From assembly GCA_001784735.1 (NCBI GenBank), contig MFSB01000033.1, positions 439 to 34,867 of the forward strand: DNA of 34,429 nt. The letters are read 5' to 3'. Both the position numbers and the translations under genes were made by a program. This DNA comes from Candidatus Moranbacteria bacterium RIFCSPLOWO2_12_FULL_48_12 (GTDB lineage: Bacteria > Patescibacteriota > Minisyncoccia > Moranbacterales > UBA1568). Under the pieces are notes generated by a model. That model saw only the letters and a list, made by a program, of their open reading frames with translations, had not been told where the DNA came from and searched no databases. Shown here piece by piece: positions 6,212-11,840 of the stretch. How positions within the stretch are numbered: position 1 is the first letter of the stretch; each line of letters starts with the position of its first letter.

Positions 6212-6322
6212 GTCAACCCCGTTAGAAGTCTAGCTGGCTAATTTCAATATGCAAACGTCTAAAAAGAAAAATAATCATTATAAAGTATATTATTTTGGCA
6301 GACTTCTAACGGGGTCAACCCC
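6212..6322. repeat. MITE-like element with 16-base perfect terminal inverted repeats
   Basis: ACCCCGTTAGAAGTCT (6216-6231) is the exact reverse complement of 6300-6315. The 68 bases between are AT-rich with no coding potential. GTCAACCCC occurs as a direct repeat at 6212-6220 and 6314-6322. The arrangement fits a non-autonomous mobile element, although the direct repeats overlap the inverted ones and so are not a simple target duplication. Confidence 0.65.
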
Positions 6323-6836
6323 CTAAGAAAAAATTTAAAATGTAAATCTCAAAAGTAAAAATTGCTATGTAAAATATAAAAAATTTTGGAATTCAAAACA
6401 GATTTGATTCATTTCATTTTTGAATTTTAATCTGTCCACCTCGGCAAAGCCATTGGCGAGACGGGTCATTTTGCATTTTCCTGTCTGCCGGCAGGCAGGG
6501 ATTTTTAAATTTTGATTTTATTACCGAACGAAGCGAGCGAAGCGAAAGGAAACTTTCGTTTCCGAGCGCAGTGCCGGTAAAATCAGGTTCAATACCCCGC
6601 GGCTTGCCGCGGAGGGATTGGGCTCAGGGCTTGCCCTGGGGTCTAATACCCGTTATTTTATTAAGAGTCTGTCTGATAAAACACTCTCTCAATACCGCTT
6701 TTCAACCTTAATTCCTCCCGCCTGCCGGACGGGCAGGGATTCATAATTCCTACCTGCCCGCCAGAGCCTTAGCGACGGATGGATTCTTCTCTAAAATTTT
6801 CCCTTTACCACGCCAAAAATCGCCCGTTTTGTCCAG
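6323..6836. other. Repeat-rich intergenic spacer without genes
   Basis: No credible frame is seen on either strand. From 6327 to 6435 there is AT-rich sequence with TTTAAAATGTAAA- and TTTTGAATTTTAATCTG-like strings, similar to 34202-34320. At 6440-6470 lies a CCTCGGCAAAGCC...GGCGAGACGGG palindrome. At 6480-6500 is CTGCCGGCAG inside a larger palindrome. A dispersed repeat copy occupies 6529-6660, and further GC-rich CTGCCGG/CCTGCCCGCC strings run to 6780. Confidence 0.7.
6529..6660. repeat. Dispersed palindromic repeat, copy B
   Basis: TTACCGAACGAAGCGAGCG opens and GTTTCCGAGCGCAGTGCCGGTAA closes an imperfect hairpin with inner GAAAG/CTTTC. Two short hairpins follow (CCGCGGCTTGCCGCGG and CAGGGCTTGCCCTG), then TAATACCCGTTATTT. 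The outer blocks match copy A at 3048-3143. Confidence 0.75.
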
Positions 6837-6865
6837 TTGACAGCCATTTTTCAAAGACGTAGTAT
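6837..6865 (+). promoter_or_regulatory. Strong consensus promoter of the 196-residue membrane protein gene
   Basis: Perfect TTGACA (6837-6842), 17-base spacer, TAGTAT (6860-6865). Transcription would start near 6872, giving a leader of about 115 bases. Confidence 0.8.
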
Positions 6866-6884
6866 GAAAAGGTAGGGGGTCGAT

Positions 6885-6911
6885 ATGGTTTATCAACGAT
6901 GGAAAAGATAG
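6885..6911 (+). CDS. Possible 8-residue leader peptide
   Basis: ATG at 6885 opens an 8-codon frame (MVYQRWKR, stop TAG). It is preceded five bases away by AGGGGG and lies at the very start of the predicted transcript. The following 70 bases contain short complementary strings (GCTTCAACGCAAGC). It could be a regulatory leader peptide or chance; nothing else supports it. Confidence 0.22.
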   Translation: MVYQRWKR

Positions 6912-6987
6912 CCTGGTAAGCCGAGACGTGCTTCAACGCAAGCGGTACATTCAAAATTAACTAAAGCTAGAAAGAGAGGTGAACACT

Positions 6988-7578
6988 ATGGAACAGCAAG
7001 ACCCCATTTTCGAAGAATCTTCTGCTGATCAAGCCAAGGCCTGGATCCAGGAAAATCTCCGTATCATTGTCAGCGTGTTCATTGTCGCCGCGATCGCACT
7101 GGGCATCTACTCATACTCGCAGCGTTCGCAAACTATCACTGATGATGGCGCAAACACCCTCCTCGAGACGAAAGGCAGCGACACTGGCACAGATCAGACC
7201 GGAGACAAACAGCCGCCAAGCGCCATAAAGGTAGAAGTGAAGTCTGGCGTTGTCGTCACTCCAGAACTCAGCCGAGAGACGGAAACATCTTTTATCGAGC
7301 AAGCTGAACGCGGAAACGGCTCGACACACTTGGCGCGCCGCGCACTCGCTCACTACCTCGAAAAGAATCCTGATTCGTCTTTATCCGCCGAACATAAAGT
7401 TTACATCGAAGACTACCTTCGCAAGAATGTCAGTTTCCGAGGCGCCGTGACAACTAAGACATCGATTGAATTTTCCAAGAATCTCATCAAGCAAGGCATC
7501 GAGAAATCTAAGACTCTCAATGACAGGCAACTGCAGAATTTAAAGAAGTACTCTGCCCGCGTCAGCGCTTATCGCTAG
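6988..7578 (+). CDS. Membrane-anchored protein of unknown function with THLARRAL motif
   Basis: 196 residues. A short acidic cytoplasmic head is followed by one transmembrane helix (about 24-42) and an exported part. Residues 48-98 are a Thr/Gly/Asp-rich linker. The rest is a small helical domain with the string GNGSTHLARRALAHYL at 109-124 and HKVYIEDYLRKN at 136-147. I associate this THLARRAL...YIEDYL pattern with uncharacterised CPR surface proteins, but cannot name a family. GTG 6979 is also in frame, but GAGAGGTG is the ribosome binding site of ATG 6988, which settles the start. It has its own consensus promoter and a perfect terminator, so it is a monocistronic and probably well-expressed gene. 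Confidence 0.85.
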   Translation: MEQQDPIFEESSADQAKAWIQENLRIIVSVFIVAAIALGIYSYSQRSQTITDDGANTLLETKGSDTGTDQTGDKQPPSAIKVEVKSGVVVTPELSRETETSFIEQAERGNGSTHLARRALAHYLEKNPDSSLSAEHKVYIEDYLRKNVSFRGAVTTKTSIEFSKNLIKQGIEKSKTLNDRQLQNLKKYSARVSAYR

Positions 7579-7631
7579 ACGCCAACCGAAATACAGAAGC
7601 ACCGTTCTTTCTTTGATTAAAATATATAAGA

Positions 7632-7651
7632 CCCCGCAACGGCGGGGTTTT
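7632..7651 (+). terminator. Terminator of the THLARRAL membrane protein gene
   Basis: CCCCGC (7632-7637), loop AACG, GCGGGG (7642-7647), TTTT. It lies 53 bases after the stop codon and just ahead of the convergent DUF192 gene. Confidence 0.88.
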
Positions 7652-7666
7652 GTCGTTCAGTACCTC

Positions 7667-8119
7667 TTAGTAAGAAAACCGCACTTTCTCCCCCACATCC
7701 ACGTTCTTGGCCGCGCCCGCAGAGAGTTCGATGATCTGATCAGCGACGACCGCCGAATCGAGAATGCCGGAAAAATCAGGACTGACCTCACGTGCGACAA
7801 AAACCGCCCTGTTTTGAAAGAGCCAAACAATGTCAATAGGGAAACGCATATCCTTCATCCAAAACGCATACCGTCCCGGTTTCTCGAATACGAATAGCAT
7901 CGCGCATGTTCGGCAGAGACTTTCCCTGCCCCCCAAACCCTTCTCCCGCGCTTCCTCTGTCAGTACGGTTTCTAGCGTGAAACGCTCTCCGCCCAGCTCC
8001 ATCTGTGTCGGCAAAGCATCATATTGAAGGGAGGGCCAGAACCGCCAGAGAACAATACCAAAAATCAGTGCTGCCGCACAACCTGTCGCAAGCCTGGCCG
8101 AGAGCGTCATACGTTTCAC
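7667..8119 (-). CDS. DUF192 family exported protein
   Basis: 150 residues. Residues 11-28 are a hydrophobic membrane anchor or signal segment. The rest is the DUF192 (COG1430) beta-domain, with VLTEEAREKGLGGRESL at 52-68, MLFVFEKPGRYAFWMKDM at 74-91 and FPIDIVWL at 93-100. The FWMKDM-IDIVWL pair is the family signature. Members are small periplasmic or cell-surface proteins whose function is not established. The gene converges on the THLARRAL gene, and their terminator region is shared. Upstream lie a TATAAT at 8188-8193 and two 16-base direct repeats in the leader. The GT4 gene upstream ends 142 bases away, so this is probably a separate transcript. Confidence 0.9.
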   Translation of the reverse strand: MKRMTLSARLATGCAAALIFGIVLWRFWPSLQYDALPTQMELGGERFTLETVLTEEAREKGLGGRESLCRTCAMLFVFEKPGRYAFWMKDMRFPIDIVWLFQNRAVFVAREVSPDFSGILDSAVVADQIIELSAGAAKNVDVGEKVRFSY

Positions 8120-8124
8120 TTTTA

Positions 8125-8162
8125 CTGGCTGATACTGACTTTTACGCTGGCTGATACTGACT
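8125..8162. repeat. Two 16-base direct repeats in the DUF192 leader
   Basis: CTGGCTGATACTGACT occurs at 8125-8140 and again at 8147-8162, a 22-base period that is two helical turns. It sits between the putative -10 box (8188-8193) and the start codon. Confidence 0.8.
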
Positions 8163-8187
8163 CCTTTCTTATTCCGCTAAGTCTACT

Positions 8188-8193
8188 ATTATA
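8188..8193 (-). promoter_or_regulatory. Candidate -10 box of the DUF192 gene
   Basis: Perfect TATAAT on the minus strand with no good -35 box; the leader would be about 60 bases. Confidence 0.4.
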
Positions 8194-8261
8194 GTCCGTA
8201 TTAGCCCATTTAGCGCTGTGTTGGCTGTGTCCAGTCTGCGCAAGTCCGTGTATTGGAAGAA

Positions 8262-9290
8262 TCATGTGCCTTCCTTTTTCCGCGTCTTAAAATCTACGAA
8301 GAGCAGAATAGAAAACAATATTCCTAGCACTAACAAAAACGCCAGAAATTTCCCCAGTGCCTGCGTATTCAAGGCGATCAGGGCGATGAGAGCCGTCACA
8401 CCGAAGAAAAACCAGGCGATCCGGCGCTCAGACCAGCCGAGTTCCATCAGCTTGTAGTGCAGATGGCGCTTATCAGGCTGAAAAATAGAAACTCGCTCGC
8501 GAAGACGCTGCCAAATAACAAAAAAGGCATCCGCGATAGGAAGCGACAGAACCAATAGGGCTGTGGCGATCTTTGTCCCGGCGATGACTGCCAGCGTCGC
8601 AACAAGAAATCCCAGGAACATCGAGCCCACCGTCCCGGCCAGAATGCGCGCCGGATACACATTGAAAAAAAGAAAACCAGCGATTGCACCTATCCCGATT
8701 ATGGAGAGAATCGCGATCGGCGGTTGGAAAACTTCCGGTTTCAGGCTGAGGAAAAAAATGGTGACGAGCGTGATGAGCGCTACTCCCCCGCAGAGCCCAT
8801 CGACGCCATCCAGCCAATTCATCGCATTCATCACCAAAAAAAACCATACAAAAAGGATGCCGAACCCCGGAATGACAAAATCGCTGTACGGAAAAATCCA
8901 TACGCCTCCGAAAGGATTGGTAAGCGAGGTAATCCGCATCCCGAAGATAAAAATAAGCGCCGTGAGCGCCACCTGGAAAAAAACTTGGATTTTCCATCCC
9001 AGTTCGCTCAAATCATCCCACAGGCCGAAAATGAAAATCAGCACTCCCCCGAACAGCAAGCCATAAAATTCCCGTGTCAGGACGAGGTGCGGATCAAAAA
9101 ATACGGCAAAAATGAAGGCGCTGAGCATCGCGACGCCTCCCAGGCGAGAAAGGGTCTTTTTATAGCCATGCCGCCTCTCGGAGCGCCATACCGCCCGCCG
9201 GAAAAGAGGAGTGAGGAGAAACATGAGAATGAGCCCGGCCGTCAGGGCAAACGCTGTAAGAAATGGCGCGAGATAGAGCTCAGTCCACAT
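8262..9290 (-). CDS. GT4 family polyprenyl-phosphate sugar-1-phosphate transferase (WecA/TagO-like)
   Basis: 342 residues, about ten membrane helices. This family transfers GlcNAc-1-phosphate or a related sugar phosphate to undecaprenyl phosphate and so starts polymers on the inner membrane face. Key cytoplasmic motifs are present: D92-D93 (GLWDDLSELG), NAMNWLDGVDGL at 155-166 and PIADAFFVI at 251-259. The substrate loop QPDKRHLHYKLMELG has HLHY where WecA has HIHH. The family also includes MraY; the HLHY loop favours the WecA/TagO branch. The start at 9290 is chosen because GAGGGGAGT precedes it and it clears the upstream gene's stop at 9308; the frame remains open 26 codons further up. It is last in a unit with rmuC and a small membrane gene. 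It ends in TGA, evidence that UGA is a stop here. Confidence 0.9.
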   Translation of the reverse strand: MWTELYLAPFLTAFALTAGLILMFLLTPLFRRAVWRSERRHGYKKTLSRLGGVAMLSAFIFAVFFDPHLVLTREFYGLLFGGVLIFIFGLWDDLSELGWKIQVFFQVALTALIFIFGMRITSLTNPFGGVWIFPYSDFVIPGFGILFVWFFLVMNAMNWLDGVDGLCGGVALITLVTIFFLSLKPEVFQPPIAILSIIGIGAIAGFLFFNVYPARILAGTVGSMFLGFLVATLAVIAGTKIATALLVLSLPIADAFFVIWQRLRERVSIFQPDKRHLHYKLMELGWSERRIAWFFFGVTALIALIALNTQALGKFLAFLLVLGILFSILLFVDFKTRKKEGT

Positions 9291-9307
9291 ACTCCCCTCG
9301 ATCAAAA

Positions 9308-9715
9308 CTAATAGTTGATAAATGCGATACCCGCACTCGCGACCAGTATGCCGACACTGATAAGCCACGATCCGAAGAGCATGAGATAGCTCGCGATGCG
9401 TTCAGTTTTTCTATACAAGCGGCTGGCAAAAAAAAGATGCCCGCCAAAGAACAGTACGCCGGTCAGCGGAAGAATAAATGCCTGCCACCAGATGCCTTGG
9501 ATTTCCACGCCGAAATACACATTGTAATGAAGGATAAAAAGATTTTCAGACGGTCGGATGAAATACCCGAGTACCGAGAAACTGGCAGAGAGAAAAAGAA
9601 CATTGGCAGAGAGGAGGACCCGCACGATCGTGTTCTTGAAGAAAGGAGCACCCTTTTCCGACTCCGCGATATCGACATCCCAGCCTCTCTCGTCTCTTTT
9701 TTCATTCTGGAACAT
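9308..9715 (-). CDS. Small polytopic membrane protein, function unknown
   Basis: 135 residues. The N-terminal 25 are charged and soluble. Hydrophobic helices follow at about 29-53 (VRVLLSANVLFLSASFSVLG), 77-97 (WWQAFILPLTGVLFFGGHLF) and 107-132 (IASYLMLFGSWLISVGILVA). No catalytic motif is seen. The start overlaps the end of rmuC by 14 bases and the stop lies 17 bases before the GT4 start, so translation of the three genes is likely coupled. The combination may mean a role in envelope polymer assembly, but that is context only. Confidence 0.8.
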   Translation of the reverse strand: MFQNEKRDERGWDVDIAESEKGAPFFKNTIVRVLLSANVLFLSASFSVLGYFIRPSENLFILHYNVYFGVEIQGIWWQAFILPLTGVLFFGGHLFFASRLYRKTERIASYLMLFGSWLISVGILVASAGIAFINY

Positions 9716-10811
9716 ACGTTGTCGTCACAGGCGGATGTTCTTCTCCTTTTCCGAGAGCCGGCAGGGACTCGGCGGCGCCCTGTTCCAATCCCATGCGCGC
9801 ATGCTCCAGCTGGTCGGTAACTCTGTACAGGCGTTTCTCAGCATCATCGTATTTCTTCTGCGCGTTGCCGATGTGGTTGCCGAGGACATCGAATTCCCGC
9901 TCGAATTTTTCATGCTCGCGGGCCAATGTCTCCAATTGCCCCATAATCTCCTTGGCCCGCTTCTCGATCTGCAGGCCCTGCAGTCCGAAGAGGATCGTCC
10001 GCATATAGGCATAAAAAGAATTGGGAGAAACCGGCATAATGCGCTTCCGGGTCAGATAGTCGAGTAGCCCCTGTTCGTCATCATCCTTGATGATAATTTC
10101 ATAATAGACGTTTTCCGCCGGAATATACATCAGCGCGAAATCGAGCGTCCCCTCGTTCGGAACGATGTACTTGCCCGCGATCGCATCCACATGCTTCTTC
10201 ACATCGGTATAAAACTGCCTGCGCGCCAGGCGCTTCTCTTCATCGGTTTTCGCCGCAATAATCCTCTTGAAATTTTCCAGCGGAAATTTGGAATCGACGC
10301 TCACCATCCCCCCCTTCAGCTTGATGATAGCATCGACCGCTTCGCCGCTCTTGAAAACATACTGCAAAACGAAATTTTCCTTAGGCAGCATCTGGGAGAG
10401 GATATCCTGAAGCATAAGCTCCCCAAAACCGCCACGGATCTTCGGGGCCTTCAAGATTTCCTGAAGCGACGCCACTTCTTTCCCGACTTCCAGGATCTTG
10501 TCGCTGGATTGGCGCATCTGCTCAAGGCTTTTCTGCACATCGGCATACGAGCGAGCCGCACCATCGAGGCGTTCATCGAGGCGCTTCCCATTGTCTGCCA
10601 AGCGATTGTCCAGCGTATGCTGAAAATTCGTCAACTGCTGATTAAAGGCGCTCCCGACCGAGTGCAATTGCTCATCAAAACGACGACTCATATTCTCGAT
10701 CTCCGCCTGGGTACTGCCCGCAGATGACCGCTCTTTGCGCAAAGAAAAAGCCAGCCACAACAGAAGACCAGCTATCACAACTCCTAGAAAAATAAGTCCC
10801 CCCGTGAGCAT
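9702..10811 (-). CDS. rmuC: RmuC family protein
   Basis: 369 residues. RmuC limits recombination between inverted repeats and is thought to act as a nuclease on DNA structures, though its biochemistry is thinly documented. A membrane anchor covers residues 3-21 and a long coiled coil about 30-110. The conserved RmuC core follows, with RGGFGELMLQDILSQMLP, SVDSKFPLENF, HVDAIAGKYIVPNEGTLDFA and MYIPAENVYYEI. The core ends near residue 305 in another helical coil. ATG 10811 is preferred over a TTG eight codons upstream. The DSKFPLE string is the most conserved point and is intact. In a genome so full of inverted repeats its presence is notable. Its 3' end overlaps the next gene by 14 bases. Confidence 0.93.
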   Translation of the reverse strand: MLTGGLIFLGVVIAGLLLWLAFSLRKERSSAGSTQAEIENMSRRFDEQLHSVGSAFNQQLTNFQHTLDNRLADNGKRLDERLDGAARSYADVQKSLEQMRQSSDKILEVGKEVASLQEILKAPKIRGGFGELMLQDILSQMLPKENFVLQYVFKSGEAVDAIIKLKGGMVSVDSKFPLENFKRIIAAKTDEEKRLARRQFYTDVKKHVDAIAGKYIVPNEGTLDFALMYIPAENVYYEIIIKDDDEQGLLDYLTRKRIMPVSPNSFYAYMRTILFGLQGLQIEKRAKEIMGQLETLAREHEKFEREFDVLGNHIGNAQKKYDDAEKRLYRVTDQLEHARMGLEQGAAESLPALGKGEEHPPVTTTYVPE

Positions 10812-10834
10812 ACTTTCGTTTTTTAGAAAAAACA

Positions 10835-10932
10835 ATTTCTAATTCCTAATTTCTAATTCCTAATTCCTAATCCCACCCAGGCGAGACTCGATGTTTCATT
10901 TCAAAATTTGGCCTAAGGATTTTTATTAGGTA
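10835..10932. repeat. AT-rich heptameric repeat array upstream of rmuC
   Basis: Five repeats of AATTTCT/AATTCCT lie at about 10836-10869 and a TTATTAGGTATTA string at 10922-10934, oriented oppositely with a unique 50-base spacer. The same arrangement occurs at 17.7-17.9 and 32.2 kb. Confidence 0.7.
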
Positions 10933-10940
10933 TTACTAAA

Positions 10941-11546
10941 CTACTTCTTCAGGCCGGCAATAAAGCGTTTCAGCTCGGGAACCTTGTTGGTCACCTCTTC
11001 GTACGGACCTTCGAGGAATTCGATGAAGAAGCGATCCAGCATATTCAGCCGATAGTGCAACTCCTCGCTATTCATCAGCACAAAGCGGATTTCCTTGCCG
11101 ACCTCCGCTTCCAGATGAGCCATGGCATGCCGGAGCTTCGTCCGATTGACGTTATTCACTACGAGAATCATATCCACCTTGCTCTTGGGATAATTGAGAA
11201 AGAGGCCGCTGATGAGAGTCAGTTTCACTTCGCCTATTATTTTCAATTTACGGAACACCTGCGATTGGGCATGCACATTCAATTTCGAAACGAGGCTCTT
11301 CAATTCCGTATAAAAAGGGAATTCTTCGTTGCCGACGAAATGTTTGCGCCCTTTGCGAGAGCGCTCAAGAACCATTTTCATCTTGACCAGGCGGGAAAGT
11401 TCGCGAAAGGTCTCTCCCTTGGGAATAAGCGTCTTTTCAGAAACTTCGGCCACTTTGAACCCTGCCCCCGGATTGAGGAGAAAAAAACGGATAAGACGGG
11501 CACGAGCTTTCGATCCGAACAGCGCATCAAAGAGGACAAGCGACAT
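10941..11546 (-). CDS. Winged-helix regulator with a nucleotidyltransferase-like C-terminal domain
   Basis: 201 residues. Residues 1-80 form a winged helix of the kind LFGSKARARLIRFFLLNPG, FKVAEVSEKTLIPKGETFRELSRL, KRKG-type wing and FVGNEEFPFY. Residues about 105-180 (KIIGEVKLTLISGLFL, SKVDMILVVNN, GKEIRFVLMNSEEL) look like an MNT-type nucleotidyltransferase fold without the GS-x10-D-x-D catalytic triad (only SKVDM remains), so it is probably a ligand- or partner-sensing remnant. I recall proteins of this two-part design in many CPR genomes. ATG 11546 matches the domain start; the frame is open another 27 codons upstream, into the promoter. It has its own consensus promoter and diverges from the PP2C-like gene, so it may regulate that gene or itself. 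Confidence 0.78.
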   Translation of the reverse strand: MSLVLFDALFGSKARARLIRFFLLNPGAGFKVAEVSEKTLIPKGETFRELSRLVKMKMVLERSRKGRKHFVGNEEFPFYTELKSLVSKLNVHAQSQVFRKLKIIGEVKLTLISGLFLNYPKSKVDMILVVNNVNRTKLRHAMAHLEAEVGKEIRFVLMNSEELHYRLNMLDRFFIEFLEGPYEEVTNKVPELKRFIAGLKK

Positions 11547-11598
11547 AGGGTTTTCATTCGTTACGACGACACACCACAGCGAACGGTCTTCTTTCCGC

Positions 11599-11627
11599 AG
11601 TATACGAAAAATGACAGAAAAAGTCAA
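11599..11627 (-). promoter_or_regulatory. Promoter of the winged-helix regulator
   Basis: Minus strand TTGACT (11622-11627), 17-base spacer, TATACT (11599-11604). The leader is about 46 bases. This also shows that codons upstream of ATG 11546 are not translated. Confidence 0.8.
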
Positions 11628-11666
11628 AAGGACTTCTGACTATGCCATAATTTGCAAAAAGCTCCA

Positions 11667-11690
11667 AAAAGCTCTCTCTCAAGAGCTTTT
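11667..11690. repeat. Palindrome over the -35 region of the PP2C-like gene
   Basis: AAAAGCTCT (11667-11675) is the reverse complement of AGAGCTTTT (11682-11690). It occupies the -35 zone of the downstream extended -10 promoter, a typical place for an operator. Confidence 0.7.
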
Positions 11691-11693
11691 CTG

Positions 11694-11702
11694 TGGTATA
11701 CT
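11694..11702 (+). promoter_or_regulatory. Promoter of the 823-residue gene, extended -10
   Basis: TGG-TATACT without a -35 box. Transcription would start near 11709, just before the left arm of a long inverted repeat. Confidence 0.65.
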
Positions 11703-11713
11703 GGAGAAGTACG

Positions 11714-11839
11714 CCCGGTGACACAACTTTGAAAAACGATATAAAAAACGTAAAGATTAACTCACATAATACAGAAATATACAAAAGCAACAGCTTAGAT
11801 AGAGAAAATACCTTTTCTGTTCAAAGTTGTTCCACCGGG
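11714..11839 (+). promoter_or_regulatory. 5' leader whose ends pair over the start codon
   Basis: The left arm 11714-11733 (CCCGGTGACACAACTTTGAA) and right arm 11820-11839 (TTCAAAGTTGTTCCACCGGG) are complementary at 18 of 20 positions. The right arm ends one base before the ATG at 11841. The 86-base loop is A-rich and unstructured. In RNA the stem would cover the ribosome binding region. As DNA it could equally be a MITE with 20-base ends. Confidence 0.7.
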
Positions 11840-11840
11840 T

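Noticed and set aside
5861..6241. A 126-residue frame on the plus strand after prmC
   Set aside because: It starts at a non-ATG codon, runs through a terminator hairpin, lies opposite the small Lys-rich gene and its promoter, and has a composition expected from AT-rich non-coding DNA.
6528..6660. Repeat copies considered as a CRISPR array
   Set aside because: No regularly spaced identical repeats with unique spacers and no cas genes in the window; the structure is palindromic and dispersed.
6870..6987. Leader of the 196-residue membrane protein considered as a known riboswitch
   Set aside because: I compared it from memory with c-di-GMP, THF and SAM aptamer cores and saw no match; only short pairings are present.
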